Under the pieces are notes generated by a model, which was given only the letters and a program-made list of their open reading frames with translations, was not told the DNA's origin and did not search any database. Shown here piece by piece: positions 38,241 to 48,949 of a stretch of DNA of 64,000 nucleotides. Position numbers and translations under genes: made by a program. Position 1 is the stretch's first letter, and every line of letters begins with the position of its first letter. Origin of the DNA: Rhodococcus sp. NBC_00297 (GTDB lineage: Bacteria > Actinomycetota > Actinomycetes > Mycobacteriales > Mycobacteriaceae); the NCBI RefSeq assembly GCF_036173065.1, contig NZ_CP108041.1:4033001-4097000 (forward strand). Direction: 5' to 3'.

Positions 38241-39737
38241 GTGGTGTTGCACGATCCCCGCGAACCCCTCACGTCACCGCTCGACCTCCGGGGTCGCCGG
38301 GTTCTCGTCGCCGGTGGCCGGGTGTCCGGCCGCGCCGTGATTCCCGCGCTGCTCGAGGTGGGAGCCTCGGTGACGGTGGCCGACTCAGACGCGTCGTCCC
38401 TCGAGGCCTGCGCCGATCTCGGGGTGGACACGGTGTCGATGGACGCGATCGCCACCGACCGCGACGCGGTGGCCGAGAGCGCCCTCGTCGTCACCAGCCC
38501 GGGATTTCGCCCCGATTCGCCGTTGCTCACCACCGCGCTCACGGTCGGCGTGCCGGTGTGGGGCGACATCGAGTTCTCCTGGCGTATCGATCAGGCCGAG
38601 GTCTACGGGCCGCCGCGCACCTGGTTGGTGGTCACCGGGACCAACGGCAAAACCACGACGACGTCGATGCTCGCGGCCGTCCTCGACGCGGCGGGCGTGG
38701 CGTCCGCGGCGTGCGGCAACATCGGCGTACCGGTCGTGGACGCGCTGCGACGCGACCCCCGGGCGGACGTGCTCGCCGTGGAACTGTCCTCCTTCCAATT
38801 GTTCTGGGCGCCGTCGGTGCGACCCGCGGCCGGAGTGGTGCTCAACATCGCCGAGGACCATCTCGACTGGCACGGCGGCATGGAGGCCTACGTCCAGGCG
38901 AAGCTCCAGGCGCTGCACGGCGACGTCGCCGTGGTGGGGCTGGACGACGCGATCGCGTCCACGCTGCGAGCGCGCGCCGCGGCTCCGATCACGGTCGGGT
39001 TCACTGCGCACGACCCTGCTGCCGGCGATGTCGGTGTCGTGGACGGCACGATCGTGGACCGTGCGTTCGGTGACGCCGAGTCGCTGGTGGAGACGGACGC
39101 CATCGAACCCGCAGGGCCCGCGGGACTGCAGGACGCGCTCGCCGCGGCGTCGCTCGCGCGCGCGGCCGGGGTCTCGGCCGAGCACATCGCGGCCGGTCTG
39201 CGGTCGTTCCGCGTCGGACCGCACCGCGCCGCCGTGGTGCGTGAGCTCGGTGGGGTGCTGTTCGTCGACGACTCGAAGGCCACCAATCCGCACGCCGCGA
39301 GGTCGTCGATCCTCGCGCACGAGCGCGTCGTGTGGCTCGCGGGCGGTCTGCTCAAGGGCGCGGAGGTCGACGATCTCGTCGCCGAGGTCGCCCCGCGGCT
39401 CGTCGGTGCCGTGGTGTTCGGCCAGGACGGCGACGTGATCGCGGCAGCACTCGGGCGACACGCGCCGGATGTGCCCGTGGATCGGGTGCCGTCGGGAGAC
39501 GATGCTGGAGTGGCCGATGCGACTGATGTGACTGACGGTGACGAAGTGATGGCACAGGCGGTGCGAGCAGCCGCGCGCCGCGCCGAGCCGGGAACCACCG
39601 TGCTCCTGGCACCCTCGACCGCCTCGTTCGATCAGTTCCGGGACTACGGGCACCGCGGCGACAGCTTCGCCGCCGCCGCCGCGAGCCTCGGCCCGCACGA
39701 TCTCGCTCCCACCGCCGACCACGGCACGCCGGCATGA
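38241..39737 (+). CDS. murD: UDP-MurNAc-L-Ala-D-Glu ligase
   Basis: Adds D-glutamate to UDP-MurNAc-L-alanine. The N-terminal Rossmann-like domain carries [12 protein letters not shown], and the P-loop is [21 protein letters not shown] motif in the C-terminal domain fits the MurD family. An acidic insertion near residues 420-435 ([14 protein letters not shown]) is unusual in low-complexity character but does not break any motif. It overlaps ftsW (ATGA). Confidence 0.95.
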   Translation: MVLHDPREPLTSPLDLRGRRVLVAGGRVSGRAVIPALLEVGASVTVADSDASSLEACADLGVDTVSMDAIATDRDAVAESALVVTSPGFRPDSPLLTTALTVGVPVWGDIEFSWRIDQAEVYGPPRTWLVVTGTNGKTTTTSMLAAVLDAAGVASAACGNIGVPVVDALRRDPRADVLAVELSSFQLFWAPSVRPAAGVVLNIAEDHLDWHGGMEAYVQAKLQALHGDVAVVGLDDAIASTLRARAAAPITVGFTAHDPAAGDVGVVDGTIVDRAFGDAESLVETDAIEPAGPAGLQDALAAASLARAAGVSAEHIAAGLRSFRVGPHRAAVVRELGGVLFVDDSKATNPHAARSSILAHERVVWLAGGLLKGAEVDDLVAEVAPRLVGAVVFGQDGDVIAAALGRHAPDVPVDRVPSGDDAGVADATDVTDGDEVMAQAVRAAARRAEPGTTVLLAPSTASFDQFRDYGHRGDSFAAAAASLGPHDLAPTADHGTPA

Positions 39738-41293
39738 GCCCGGCCCGCGGCGCCACGACACCCCCGTCGCGCGCCGGCGGACCCGTGACCGAGCCGGTCA
39801 CCGCCGCCCGCCCCGGCCGTACGGCTCCGCGTCGACGACCCGTCCGCGCGAAGTTCGAGACATGGGTGGACCGGCCCCTCGCGTCCTTCCACCTCATCGT
39901 CACCGTGGCGGCACTGCTCACCATTCTCGGACTCGTCATGGTGCTGTCCGCGTCGTCCGTCGAGGCCTACGCCGAGGACGGTTCCGCGTACACGATGTTC
40001 ACCCGGCAGGCCATCTTCACCGTGGTCGGCCTGGTGCTGTTCGTCGTGGCGCTGCGCCTCCCCATCCGGATCCTGCGCAAGATGTCGTTCCCGATGTTCG
40101 TGGTGTCGGTGATCCTGCTGGTGCTCGTGCTGATCCCCGGCATCGGAACGGTCGCGCAGGGCACCCGCGGATGGTTCACCATCGGCGGAGTCGGCCTCCA
40201 GCCGTCGGAGATCTCGAAGGTGACCTTCGCCGTGTGGGGCGCGCACCTGCTGGCGTCTCGCCGGGCGGAGCGTGCCGACCTCAAGGGTCTGCTGATTCCG
40301 CTGGTGCCCGCCGCGATGGTGATCTTCTTCCTCATCGTGATGCAGCCCGACCTCGGTACCACCGTGGCCCTGGGCATCATCCTCATGGCTCTGCTGTGGT
40401 TCGCGGGTCTGCCGGTCAAGGTGTTCGGATCGGTCGTCGGCGGCCTCTTCCTGGCGGCGGTGGTGCTCGCCCTGACGGCCGGGTACCGCTCCGCGCGTAT
40501 CCAGCAGTGGCTGAACCCCGGCAGCGACCCGCAGGGCACCGGGTACCAGTCGCGGCAGGCGCTGTACTCCCTGGCCGACGGTGGGTTGTTCGGTCTCGGC
40601 CTGGGTCAGAGCCGAGCCAAGTGGAGCTATCTTCCCAACGCGCACAACGACTTCATCTTCGCGATCATCGGCGAGGAACTCGGCCTGGTCGGGTGCATCG
40701 CGGTCATCGGACTGTTCGGGCTGCTGGTCTTCACGGGCCTGCGCATCGCGGCGCGGGTACCCGATCCGTTCATGAAGATCCTGGTGGCGACGTTCACCGT
40801 CTGGATCCTCGCGCAGGCCGCCATCAACATCGGCTACGTCATCGGGCTCCTGCCCGTGACGGGACTGCAGTTGCCCCTGGTCTCCGCGGGCGGAACGTCC
40901 ACCGCCATCACACTTCTGGTACTCGGGCTGCTCGCCAACATCTCGCGACACGAGCCCGAGGCGGTGGCCGCACTCGCGTCGGGTCACGACGGGAAGTTCG
41001 GCAGACTGCTCAGACTGCCGGTGCCCGAGCCCTACTCGCCGGTCAAGGCGTCGCAGGCGCGAGGCGGACCGCGTGGTCCGGGCCGACCGGGGGTGGCGGG
41101 ACCCGCTGCGCGCCAGGCGTTGCCGCCACAGGCGCGACGACGCGAGTCCGAGTCCCGCGCGGCACGCCCCGCTCCCGAGCGACACACGTCCGGACGCCCG
41201 TCCGCGCGGGATACCCGACGGGGCGCCGCGGACATGGCACGCAGCGCCGCTGCCCGCGACGCACGATCACGAGAACGGAGACATCACCGGTGA
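39734..41293 (+). CDS. ftsW: Septal peptidoglycan glycosyltransferase FtsW (SEDS family)
   Basis: Polymerises lipid II into glycan strands at the septum, paired with FtsI. The ten membrane helices are flanked by a basic N-terminal tail of about 45 residues and a long, Arg/Pro/Ala-rich C-terminal tail of about 95 residues that in actinobacteria can contact FtsZ. SEDS hallmarks are QPSEISK, the long loop with [10 protein letters not shown] and [13 protein letters not shown] near the end. It overlaps murG by GTGA. Confidence 0.95.
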   Translation: MSPARGATTPPSRAGGPVTEPVTAARPGRTAPRRRPVRAKFETWVDRPLASFHLIVTVAALLTILGLVMVLSASSVEAYAEDGSAYTMFTRQAIFTVVGLVLFVVALRLPIRILRKMSFPMFVVSVILLVLVLIPGIGTVAQGTRGWFTIGGVGLQPSEISKVTFAVWGAHLLASRRAERADLKGLLIPLVPAAMVIFFLIVMQPDLGTTVALGIILMALLWFAGLPVKVFGSVVGGLFLAAVVLALTAGYRSARIQQWLNPGSDPQGTGYQSRQALYSLADGGLFGLGLGQSRAKWSYLPNAHNDFIFAIIGEELGLVGCIAVIGLFGLLVFTGLRIAARVPDPFMKILVATFTVWILAQAAINIGYVIGLLPVTGLQLPLVSAGGTSTAITLLVLGLLANISRHEPEAVAALASGHDGKFGRLLRLPVPEPYSPVKASQARGGPRGPGRPGVAGPAARQALPPQARRRESESRAARPAPERHTSGRPSARDTRRGAADMARSAAARDARSRERRHHR

Positions 41294-42411
41294 CAGGCTC
41301 TTCCGGCGTGTCCGTCGTCGTCGCTGGCGGCGGCACGGCGGGACACATCGAACCAGCTCTCGCAGTGGCCGACGCCCTGCGGGAGCTGGACCCGTCGATA
41401 CGGGTGACGGCACTCGGAACCGAACGCGGGCTCGAGACGACGCTGGTACCCGCCCGCGGTTACGAGTTGGCACTCGTTCCGCCGGTGCCGTTGCCGCGCA
41501 AGCTGACCCGGTCGCTGTTCGCGTTGCCGGCGAACGTCGTGCGATCGGTCCGCACCACGCGTGCGGTCCTGCGCGACGTCGACGCCGACGTGGTGATCGG
41601 CTTCGGCGGGTACGTCGCGCTGCCGGCCTACCTCGCCGCACGCGGCACGGTGCCCGTGATCGTGCACGAGGCGAACGCGCGGGCCGGTATCGCGAACAAG
41701 GTGGGCGCCCGCCTGGCGACGAGAGTCCTCGCCGCCGTCGCCGGCTCCGGGATCCACGGCCGCGGGTCGTCGGAGGCCGAGATCGTGGGCATCCCCGTCC
41801 GGCCGACCATCACCGAGCTCGACCGGGCCGGACTGCGCGCCGAGGCGCGTGCGCACTTCGGACTGCCGCAGCACGGTCCCGTGCTGCTCGTGTTCGGTGG
41901 GTCGCAGGGCGCCCGATCGCTCAACCTCGCCGTGTCCGGCGCGTCGGCCGCGCTCGCGGCCGCCGGCGTGTCGGTGCTCCACGCGCACGGCCCGAAGAAC
42001 ACCCTCGACGTCGCCACGGCCGATCCGGACGCCCCGTACGTGGCGGTGCCGTACCTGACCCGCATGGACCTCGCCTACGCCGCCGCCGATGCCGTCGTGT
42101 GCCGGTCCGGCGCGATGACCGTCGCGGAGGTCTCGGCCGTCGGTCTGCCTGCCTTCTACGTACCCTTGCCCCATGGCAACGGGGAACAAGAGCTCAACGC
42201 GGGCCCGATCGTCGCGGCCGGCGGTGGTGTCGTGATCGCCGACGCCGACCTCACGCCGGAGTTCGTGGCCACCGACGTGGTGTCGCTGCTGACCGATCCC
42301 GATCGCGTGTCGGCCATGAGTGCGGCCGCCGCGGGCGCGGGTCATCGAGGCGCCGCCGCGGAGGTCGCGCGCATCGTTCTCGAGGTCGCCGGACGAGGTG
42401 GTCGGGCATGA
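41290..42411 (+). CDS. murG: UDP-GlcNAc:lipid I N-acetylglucosaminyltransferase
   Basis: GT28 enzyme that makes lipid II from lipid I at the inner face of the membrane. The N-terminal glycine-rich loop is [13 protein letters not shown], the middle G loop is [10 protein letters not shown], and the C-terminal segment [10 protein letters not shown] binds UDP-GlcNAc. Length is 373 residues. Four-base overlaps link it to ftsW (GTGA) and murC (ATGA). Confidence 0.95.
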   Translation: MTGSSGVSVVVAGGGTAGHIEPALAVADALRELDPSIRVTALGTERGLETTLVPARGYELALVPPVPLPRKLTRSLFALPANVVRSVRTTRAVLRDVDADVVIGFGGYVALPAYLAARGTVPVIVHEANARAGIANKVGARLATRVLAAVAGSGIHGRGSSEAEIVGIPVRPTITELDRAGLRAEARAHFGLPQHGPVLLVFGGSQGARSLNLAVSGASAALAAAGVSVLHAHGPKNTLDVATADPDAPYVAVPYLTRMDLAYAAADAVVCRSGAMTVAEVSAVGLPAFYVPLPHGNGEQELNAGPIVAAGGGVVIADADLTPEFVATDVVSLLTDPDRVSAMSAAAAGAGHRGAAAEVARIVLEVAGRGGRA

Positions 42412-43883
42412 CGCGACACACCGTCGACGCGACCCTGCCGCCCGAACTGCAGCGCGTGCACATGGTCGGCATCGGGGGAGCGGGCATGTCGGGGATAGCC
42501 CGGATCCTGCTCTCGCGCGGTGGCCAGGTGTCGGGCTCCGACGCCAAGGAGAGTCGCGGCGTGAAGGCGCTGCGCGCCCGCGGTGCCCAGATACGGATCG
42601 GGCACGACGCGTCGGCGCTCGACATGCTCGAAGGCGGCCCGACGGCGTTGGTCACGACGCACGCGGCCATCCCGAAGACGAACCCGGAGCTGGTCGCGGC
42701 CGCCGAGCGTGGTGTGCCCGTCCTCCTGCGTCCGGCCGTGCTCGCCTCGCTGATGAAGGGTTTCCGCACCGTCCTGGTGTCGGGGACGCACGGCAAGACC
42801 TCCACCACGTCGATGCTCGTCGTCGCGCTGCAGCACTGCGGTGCGGATCCGTCCTTCGCCGTGGGCGGCGAGCTGAACGAAGCGGGTACCAACTCTCATC
42901 ACGGCACCGGCGAGGTCTTCGTCGCGGAGGCGGACGAGAGCGACGGGTCGCTGCTGCAGTACGACCCCGACGTCATCGTCGTCACCAACGTGGAGGCGGA
43001 TCACCTCGACTACTTCGGCAGCGAGGACGCCTACGTCCAGGTGTTCGACGACTTCGCCGCTCGTCTGTCCGCCGGCGGTGCCCTGGTGGTGTGCACGGAC
43101 GACCCCGGGTCGCGGGAGCTGGCGCGTCGGGTCGCCGCGAAGGCGACCGACGGTGTGCGGGTTCTGACGTACGGCTCCGAGGACGCGCAGGTCGACGGCG
43201 CCGAGGTGTCCGCGACGCTGCTCGGGTGGGAGCCCGAGGACACCGGCGGCGTGGTGCAGTTCCGGCTGGCCGGCGAGGACCGTGCCCGCACCGTGCGCCT
43301 GGGTGTGCCCGGCCGGCACATGGCGCTGAACGCGCTGGCCGCCATCGTCGCCGCGCGCGAGACCGGGGCCGGAGTCGACGAGATCATCGAGGGGCTGGCC
43401 GGGTTCGCCGGTGTGCACCGACGGTTCCAGTTGCAGGGCCGTGAGCGCGGCGTGCGCGTGTTCGACGACTACGCCCACCATCCCACCGAGGTCCGCGCGG
43501 TGCTCGGTGCCGCGGCGGACCTGGTGCGCACCGCGGACACCGCGACCCCCGGTCGCGTGATCGTCGTGTTCCAGCCCCACCTGTACTCGCGCACGGTGAC
43601 CTTCGCGGACCAGTTCGCGGCCGCCCTGGATCTGGCCGACGAGGTGGTCGTGCTCGACGTCTACGGCGCGCGCGAGGAGCCGGTTCCCGGTGTCAGCGGA
43701 GCGACGGTGGCCCGGTCGGTGACCAAGCCGGTGCACTACCAGCCCGATCTGTCCGCCGTGCCGCGTCAGGTGGCGCACCTGTGTGTCGCCGGCGACATCG
43801 TGGTGACGATGGGCGCGGGCGACGTGACCATGCTGGGAAGCCAGATCCTCGACGCTCTCCGCTCCACCCCGGCGCGGCGCTGA
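42408..43883 (+). CDS. murC: UDP-MurNAc:L-alanine ligase
   Basis: Starts the stem peptide by adding L-Ala to UDP-MurNAc. It has the N-terminal [11 protein letters not shown] motif, the ATP P-loop [20 protein letters not shown] and DDYAHHPTE, all in the usual order. Length is 491 residues. ftsQ starts 15 bases after its stop. Confidence 0.95.
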   Translation: MTRHTVDATLPPELQRVHMVGIGGAGMSGIARILLSRGGQVSGSDAKESRGVKALRARGAQIRIGHDASALDMLEGGPTALVTTHAAIPKTNPELVAAAERGVPVLLRPAVLASLMKGFRTVLVSGTHGKTSTTSMLVVALQHCGADPSFAVGGELNEAGTNSHHGTGEVFVAEADESDGSLLQYDPDVIVVTNVEADHLDYFGSEDAYVQVFDDFAARLSAGGALVVCTDDPGSRELARRVAAKATDGVRVLTYGSEDAQVDGAEVSATLLGWEPEDTGGVVQFRLAGEDRARTVRLGVPGRHMALNALAAIVAARETGAGVDEIIEGLAGFAGVHRRFQLQGRERGVRVFDDYAHHPTEVRAVLGAAADLVRTADTATPGRVIVVFQPHLYSRTVTFADQFAAALDLADEVVVLDVYGAREEPVPGVSGATVARSVTKPVHYQPDLSAVPRQVAHLCVAGDIVVTMGAGDVTMLGSQILDALRSTPARR

Positions 43884-43897
43884 GTTCGGGACGTGAC

Positions 43898-44689
43898 ATG
43901 GCAGGACGACAGACCGTGAACGCGCGCGGTACCGGCCGCACCCGACCCGCGGCCACACCGCGTCGTGTCGGTGCGGAGCGGTCGACGCGGTCGCGCACGT
44001 CGACGCGGGCGCCGGCGCGCGAACCGCGTGTCGGTCGCCGCGGCAAGCTGTTGATCCTTCTCGCGCTCGTCGCCTCGGTCGCCTTCGTGGCGGTGTCGTA
44101 CTTCGGTCCGCTGTGGGCGGTCTCCTCCGTGCAGGTGAACGGCAACGCCGCGGTCTCGCGCGAGCAGGTCGTGCAGACGCTGCAGGTCGCGGAGGGGACA
44201 CCCCTGCCGAGAGTGGACACGGATGCTGCCGCGGCGCGGGTCGCCGCCATCCCGAAGGTCGCGTCGGTCCGGGTCCAGCGCGTGTACCCGTCCACGGTGC
44301 GGGTCACGGTCGAGGAGCGCGTTCCCGTCGTCTTCTTCGACGCGGCGGACGGTACCCATCTGATGGACGCCGAGGCCGTCGACTTCGCGGTGGAACCGCC
44401 CCCGCCCGGGGTGGTGCGCATGGTGGTGGCCAGCCCGTCCTTCGGCAACCTCGAGACCCGTGCGGCCCTGTCGGTGCTCACCGCGCTGCCCGGTCCGCTG
44501 CGATCGCAGGTGGCACAGATCGACGCGCCGACCATCTCGGCGGTGTCGTTGACGTTGTACGACGGCCGGGTCGTGGTGTGGGGGAGCAGTGAGGACACGG
44601 AGTACAAGGCGTCCATCGCTCTGCCACTGCTCACTCAGCCGGGTCAGACCTACGACGTGTCGAGTCCGGATCTGCCGACCATTCGGTGA
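43898..44689 (+). CDS. ftsQ: Division protein FtsQ
   Basis: Bitopic membrane protein linking early and late division proteins. The basic N-terminal tail (about 48 residues, rich in Arg, Thr and Pro) precedes one membrane helix at about 49-70, then a POTRA domain (VQVNGNAAVSREQVV onward) and the FtsQ beta domain. The length of 263 residues is normal. ATG 43898 is used with a weak ribosome site; coupling to murC is likely. Confidence 0.9.
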   Translation: MAGRQTVNARGTGRTRPAATPRRVGAERSTRSRTSTRAPAREPRVGRRGKLLILLALVASVAFVAVSYFGPLWAVSSVQVNGNAAVSREQVVQTLQVAEGTPLPRVDTDAAAARVAAIPKVASVRVQRVYPSTVRVTVEERVPVVFFDAADGTHLMDAEAVDFAVEPPPPGVVRMVVASPSFGNLETRAALSVLTALPGPLRSQVAQIDAPTISAVSLTLYDGRVVVWGSSEDTEYKASIALPLLTQPGQTYDVSSPDLPTIR

Positions 44690-44780
44690 CGGTGACGTCC
44701 CACATAATTTTCCTGCGCGTGTCGGCGCGCCTAATGGAACCCGCCGAGCGGTGTCTCTAGCGTTTCACCCAGTCGATCAC

Positions 44781-44811
44781 TTGACATAACTATGAACCTA
44801 TGGTTCAGGTT
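44781..44811. promoter_or_regulatory. ftsZ promoter region with a perfect palindrome
   Basis: A consensus TTGACA lies at 44781-44786. TGAACC-tat-GGTTCA at 44793-44807 is a perfect 6+3+6 palindrome, directly downstream, and AACCT/AGGTT extends the symmetry to 44811. No clear -10 sits at the ideal distance. The 174-base gap before ftsZ also has AT-rich TAATTT and TAATGG elements. ftsZ of related actinobacteria has its own promoters here. Confidence 0.5.
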
Positions 44812-44863
44812 GAGGGTTTGCCTCGACTGCATCATGCACACCAACCACGGAAGGCGAGAGCCC

Positions 44864-46045
44864 ATGACGCCCCCGCACAACTACCTCGCCGTAATCAAGG
44901 TCGTCGGCATCGGCGGCGGCGGCGTCAACGCGGTCAACCGCATGATCGAGCAGGGACTCAAGGGAGTCGAGTTCATCGCGGTCAACACGGACGCGCAGGC
45001 GCTGCTCATGTCGGACGCCGACGTCAAGCTCGACGTCGGTCGCGAACTCACCCGAGGCCTCGGCGCGGGTGCCGATCCCGAGGTGGGCCGCAAGGCCGCC
45101 GAGGATCACAAGGACGAGATCGAAGAGGTGCTCAAGGGTGCCGACATGGTGTTCGTCACCGCGGGCGAGGGTGGCGGTACCGGCACCGGTGGAGCCCCCG
45201 TCGTCGCGAGCATCGCGCGCAAGCTCGGCGCCCTCACCGTCGGTGTGGTGACGCGGCCCTTCTCCTTCGAGGGCAAGCGACGCGGCGGTCAGGCCGACGT
45301 CGGCATCCAGGGTCTGCGCGAGTCGTGCGACACCCTCATCGTCATCCCGAACGACCGGCTGCTGCAGCTCGGCGACGCGGCCGTCAGCCTCATGGACGCG
45401 TTCCGCTCCGCCGACGAGGTGCTGCTCAACGGTGTCCAGGGCATCACCGACCTCATCACCACTCCCGGCCTCATCAACGTGGACTTCGCCGACGTCAAGG
45501 GCGTCATGTCCGGTGCGGGCAGCGCCCTCATGGGCATCGGGTCCTCGCGCGGCGAGGGGCGCGCCATCAAGGCGGCCGAGTCGGCCATCAACTCGCCGTT
45601 GCTCGAGGCGTCCATGGAGGGTGCACGCGGAGTGCTCCTCTCCATCGCCGGCGGATCCGATCTCGGTCTGTTCGAGATCAACGAAGCGGCATCGCTGGTG
45701 CAGGAGGCCGCGCACATCGACGCCAACATCATCTTCGGCACCGTGATCGACGATTCGCTGGGCGACGAGGTGCGCGTCACCGTCATCGCCGCCGGTTTCG
45801 ACGGCAGCGGTCCGGCCCGTCGCCCCATCGAGGCACCGCAGAGTCAGTCTCGCGGCGCCACCGTGGGAACGGCCCGCGCGGGCGAGACGCGTACCGAGGA
45901 CGACGGTCCCGCCGTCTTCCGCGACGCGCCGTCCTCGTCTCTTCCCCCCATCGGCGAGCGCGCCGCGCGTGCCACCGGACATCCCGTCCGGGTGGAGGAC
46001 GAGGGCGACGACGACGTGGACGTGCCCTCCTTCATGCGTCGGTGA
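44864..46045 (+). CDS. ftsZ: Cell division GTPase FtsZ
   Basis: Tubulin-like GTPase that forms the Z ring. The N-terminus has [13 protein letters not shown], the tubulin signature GEGGGTGTG follows, and NVDFADVK and a C-terminal VDVPSFMRR peptide that binds SepF and FtsW complete the protein. ATG 44864 has GGAAGG before it and gives 393 residues; an upstream in-frame ATG at 44792 would start inside the promoter palindrome and is rejected. Its stop overlaps the pgeF-like start (GTGA). Confidence 0.98.
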   Translation: MTPPHNYLAVIKVVGIGGGGVNAVNRMIEQGLKGVEFIAVNTDAQALLMSDADVKLDVGRELTRGLGAGADPEVGRKAAEDHKDEIEEVLKGADMVFVTAGEGGGTGTGGAPVVASIARKLGALTVGVVTRPFSFEGKRRGGQADVGIQGLRESCDTLIVIPNDRLLQLGDAAVSLMDAFRSADEVLLNGVQGITDLITTPGLINVDFADVKGVMSGAGSALMGIGSSRGEGRAIKAAESAINSPLLEASMEGARGVLLSIAGGSDLGLFEINEAASLVQEAAHIDANIIFGTVIDDSLGDEVRVTVIAAGFDGSGPARRPIEAPQSQSRGATVGTARAGETRTEDDGPAVFRDAPSSSLPPIGERAARATGHPVRVEDEGDDDVDVPSFMRR

Positions 46046-46773
46046 GCATCTCCGACCGCGGCTACCGTGTCCGGCGCGTGACGACGTCACGCGCCGGAGG
46101 CGTGTCCGAACCGCCCTACGATTCCTTCAATCTCGGTGATCACGTCGGTGACGACCCGGCGCACGTGGAGGCCAATCGGCGTCGTCTCGCCGAGAAGATC
46201 GGTCTGTCTCCCGAGCGTCTCGTGTGGATGGACCAGATACACGGTCGATCCGTCGCGACGGTGGACGGACCGGTCGCCGGACCGGTCGAGGCCACCGACG
46301 CCCTCGTCACCACCCAGCGCGACCTCGCGCTCGTCGTCCTGGCCGCCGACTGCGTGCCGCTCCTGTTGTCCGACGATGCCGCGGGCGTCGTCGCCGCCGT
46401 TCACGCCGGCCGCGTCGGTGCTCGGATCGGCATCGTCCCGCGCGTTCTCGACGCCATGGTGGCCGCGGGCGCCGCCGTCTCCCGGATCGAGGCGTTCCTC
46501 GGCCCGGCGGCCGGGGGAGACGACTACGAGGTGCCGCGCACCATGCAGATCGACGTCGAGACCCACCTGCCGGGCAGTGCGACGCGTACTCGCAAGGGCA
46601 CACCCGGTCTCGACATCCGGGCGGGCCTGCGTCGCCAGTTGCTCGAGGCCGGCGTCGCCGGAGTGGCCGCGGATCCGCGCGAGACCATCACGGACCGTTC
46701 GCTGTTCAGCCACCGCCGGGGGTCGCCCACGGGGCGGCACGCCGGTGTCGTGTGGATGGACACGACCTCGTGA
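46042..46773 (+). CDS. Polyphenol oxidase/laccase-fold protein, YfiH (PgeF) family
   Basis: A 243-residue protein of the DUF152/YlmD family. Metal-binding residues lie in [13 protein letters not shown] and VHAGRVG segments, the usual His-Cys-His set. In E. coli the family member edits peptidoglycan precursors by removing wrongly added L-serine from UDP-MurNAc, which would fit the location after ftsZ; purine nucleoside activity has also been described for relatives. The start overlaps ftsZ and the end overlaps the yggS-like gene by four bases (GTGA). Confidence 0.85.
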   Translation: MSISDRGYRVRRVTTSRAGGVSEPPYDSFNLGDHVGDDPAHVEANRRRLAEKIGLSPERLVWMDQIHGRSVATVDGPVAGPVEATDALVTTQRDLALVVLAADCVPLLLSDDAAGVVAAVHAGRVGARIGIVPRVLDAMVAAGAAVSRIEAFLGPAAGGDDYEVPRTMQIDVETHLPGSATRTRKGTPGLDIRAGLRRQLLEAGVAGVAADPRETITDRSLFSHRRGSPTGRHAGVVWMDTTS

Positions 46774-47495
46774 CCGCGCCGGACGATCGGCGGACGTATC
46801 TCGAGGACCATCTCGCCGAGGTCCGCGATCGGCTGTCGCGCGCCTGTGCGGCCGCGGATCGCGCACCCGATTCCGTGACCCTGCTTCCCGTCACCAAGTT
46901 CTTCCCGGCCTCCGACGTCGCACTGCTGCGCGAGCTCGGGTGCACCGAGTTCGGCGAGTCGCGCGAGCAGGACGCGTCTCCCAAGGTCGCCGAGATCGGC
47001 ACCGACGGTGTGCGCTGGCACATGATCGGCCGCCTGCAGCGCAACAAGGCGAAAGCTGTTGCCGCCTGGGCACATGCGATCCACTCGGTGGACACCGACC
47101 GTCTGGTCACCGCACTCGGCAAGGCGGTCGCGGGTGCGGTGGACAACGGTGACAGGACTGCGGATCTGGACGTCTACGTGCAGGTGAGTCTGGACGGTGA
47201 CACGCATCGCGGAGGCGTGGACCGCGAAGACCTGGAGGCACTCACCGCGCAGGTGTCCGAGACCTCGGGTCTGCGACTCGCCGGGCTCATGGCGGTGCCC
47301 CCGTTGGGTGCGGACGCCGAGGCGTCGTTCGAGGATCTGCAGCGTCTTCACACGCAGGTCCTCGCCTCGCATCCGGGCGCGACCGGACTCTCGGCCGGGA
47401 TGACGGGCGACCTGGAAGAGGCTGTCCGACACGGGTCCACGTGTGTGCGTGTCGGAACCGCAATCCTCGGTCCACGGCCGATAACCTCGCCTTGA
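46770..47495 (+). CDS. PLP homeostasis protein (YggS/PLPBP family)
   Basis: Single-domain TIM-barrel protein that binds pyridoxal 5'-phosphate through Lys43 (in LLPVTKFFP). Family members buffer PLP levels; no catalysis is known. HMIGRLQRNK and the GMTGDLEEAVRHGSTCVRVG segment near the C-terminus are diagnostic. It is coupled to the pgeF-like gene and lies 81 bases before sepF. Confidence 0.9.
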   Translation: MTAPDDRRTYLEDHLAEVRDRLSRACAAADRAPDSVTLLPVTKFFPASDVALLRELGCTEFGESREQDASPKVAEIGTDGVRWHMIGRLQRNKAKAVAAWAHAIHSVDTDRLVTALGKAVAGAVDNGDRTADLDVYVQVSLDGDTHRGGVDREDLEALTAQVSETSGLRLAGLMAVPPLGADAEASFEDLQRLHTQVLASHPGATGLSAGMTGDLEEAVRHGSTCVRVGTAILGPRPITSP

Positions 47496-47576
47496 CGACA
47501 TGAACACCATCGTCACCATGGACTTACTCCAGTCACACGAGTACCAGCCACACCGCCACGCCAGGAAGGTCGACCG

Positions 47577-48284
47577 ATGAGCACGTTGCACAAGTTCAAG
47601 GCTTACTTCGGCATGGTCCCACTCGACGATTTCGAGGACGACTACCTCGACGACACGGATGCGCCCGTCGCATCCCGGTCGTCGCGTGGCGGATACGGAA
47701 AATCGATGGACGACCATGACTACGCCGATCGCGACTACGCCGAGCCGGCGTTCGTCGGTGGTCGCCGGGACGAGGACGACGACTACGAGCGTCCCGAGCC
47801 CCGGCACAGTGCTCGGGTGGCGCCGCTGTCGTCGCGCTCCGGTGGCGGATCCCGCTCCGGCGGCGCGATGCGCACCTCCACCCGCGGCGCCCTCGCGATG
47901 GACACTCGCATGGACCCGCACTCGGAGCTGCGTCGCAGCGAGCCCCGTCACGCCGAACCGCGCGTGTCCGACCGCCGTCAGGCCGCACTCGACGACGGGG
48001 GCCCCATGTCGACCATCACCACGCTGCGTCCGCGCGACTACAGCGAGGCGCGCACGATCGGCGAGCGCTTCCGTGACGGCACGCCCGTCATCATGGATCT
48101 GGTCGAGATGAGCAACGCCGACGCCAAGCGCCTCGTCGACTTCGCCGCGGGCCTCGCGTTCGCGTTGCGTGGTTCGTTCGACAAGGTCGCCACGAAGGTG
48201 TTCCTGCTCTCACCGGCCGACGTCGACGTCTCCGCCGAAGAGCGTCGCCGGATCGCCGAGACGGGTTTCTACAACCAGCAGTGA
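47577..48284 (+). CDS. sepF: Cell division protein SepF
   Basis: Membrane-binding, ring-forming protein that anchors FtsZ. The short N-terminal amphipathic helix ([11 protein letters not shown]) is the membrane anchor. A charged linker rich in Asp, Arg and Ser follows, and the globular SepF domain starts near residue 140, with the conserved [20 protein letters not shown] helix region and [13 protein letters not shown]. Length (235 residues) is typical for actinobacteria. Confidence 0.9.
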   Translation: MSTLHKFKAYFGMVPLDDFEDDYLDDTDAPVASRSSRGGYGKSMDDHDYADRDYAEPAFVGGRRDEDDDYERPEPRHSARVAPLSSRSGGGSRSGGAMRTSTRGALAMDTRMDPHSELRRSEPRHAEPRVSDRRQAALDDGGPMSTITTLRPRDYSEARTIGERFRDGTPVIMDLVEMSNADAKRLVDFAAGLAFALRGSFDKVATKVFLLSPADVDVSAEERRRIAETGFYNQQ

Positions 48285-48314
48285 CGTCTCACACGGCGCG
48301 GTGGGCCGGTCTCG

Positions 48315-48382
48315 CGGTGCGAGATGGCCTCCCCGTGTCGCGAGATGGCCTCCCCGTGTCGCGAGATGGCATTGTGGTGTCG
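48315..48382 (+). repeat. Tandem 21-bp repeat after sepF
   Basis: A GTGTCGCGAGATGGCCTCCCC unit (21 bp) is present about three times (48315-48334 partial, 48335-48355, 48356-48376 diverged, then a remnant). It fills most of the sepF-yggT gap. It has no known match that I can name and may be a replication-slippage product. Confidence 0.8.
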
Positions 48383-48444
48383 TGCGTGATCAGAAAGTTG
48401 TGTCGGTGTCGGTCTCTCCTGCGTCTCGCAGGACGGTGAGCTGA

Positions 48445-48723
48445 GTGTTCGCGGTCCTGTACTTCATCCTCTTCGTCTTCTGGCTGTTGCTCATCGGCCG
48501 GATCATCGTCGAGTTCATCCGTTCGTTCGCACGTGACTGGCGTCCGACGGGTGTGGTCGTGGTCGTACTCGAAGCGATCTTCACGGTCACCGATCCGCCG
48601 GTCAAGCTGCTGCGGCGCATCATCCCGCCACTGAATCTGGGCGGTGTCCGGCTCGACCTGTCCATCATGGTGCTGCTCTTCATCGTCTTCATCCTGATGC
48701 GCGTGGTGCAGGGCGTCGGCTGA
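48445..48723 (+). CDS. YggT family membrane protein
   Basis: A 92-residue protein with two membrane helices (about residues 3-20 and 70-88) joined by a loop containing TDPPVKLLRRIIPP, the family motif. YggT proteins lie between sepF and divIVA in many Gram-positive bacteria and are thought to help septum or membrane organisation. GTG start with a GGACGGTGAG sequence upstream. Confidence 0.85.
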   Translation: MFAVLYFILFVFWLLLIGRIIVEFIRSFARDWRPTGVVVVVLEAIFTVTDPPVKLLRRIIPPLNLGGVRLDLSIMVLLFIVFILMRVVQGVG

Positions 48724-48784
48724 CGGTGAGTTCCGTCGACGGCGACAGTGTCCCGTGTGACAGAATGTTGCTCGAAGGTGCACG

Positions 48785-48949
48785 ATGAGTGACCATTGCT
48801 CTTTGTGCGATATAACTGAATGTCCTGGTTGCCCCCACTACGGCAGCCGGGTGCCACTGCCACTGTTGATCGAACGAATGCTCGCGTACATCGCTTGTCG
48901 ATGCTCCACCGCTCTCGAGACGCGTGAAGGGACCCTTCCATGCCGCTGA
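48785..48949 (+). CDS. Candidate Cys-rich small protein upstream of wag31
   Basis: A 54-codon reading frame starts at ATG 48785, six bases after an AAGG ribosome site, and ends inside the first codons of wag31. Its N-terminus holds Cys5-x2-Cys8-x4-Cys13-x2-Cys16 followed by PHY, like a small zinc knuckle. Against it, the third-codon GC is only about 60% by my count, and a promoter -10 candidate lies inside. I do not recognise the product; it may be a leader peptide or chance. Confidence 0.25.
   Translation: MSDHCSLCDITECPGCPHYGSRVPLPLLIERMLAYIACRCSTALETREGTLPCR
48789..48816 (+). promoter_or_regulatory. Candidate wag31 promoter
   Basis: GTGACC (48789-48794) and TATAAC (48811-48816), 16 bp apart, lie in the AT-richer part of the 216-base gap before wag31. 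The predicted transcript would have a leader of about 115 bases. Confidence 0.4.

Noticed and set aside
39500..39545. Acidic insertion in MurD as a sign of a frameshift
   Set aside because: The frame stays open with motifs on both sides intact and the downstream overlap with ftsW preserved, so it is a real variable loop.
44792..44863. Longer FtsZ N-terminus from ATG 44792
   Set aside because: The added residues are not FtsZ-like and the codons overlap the promoter palindrome; ATG 44864 has GGAAGG.
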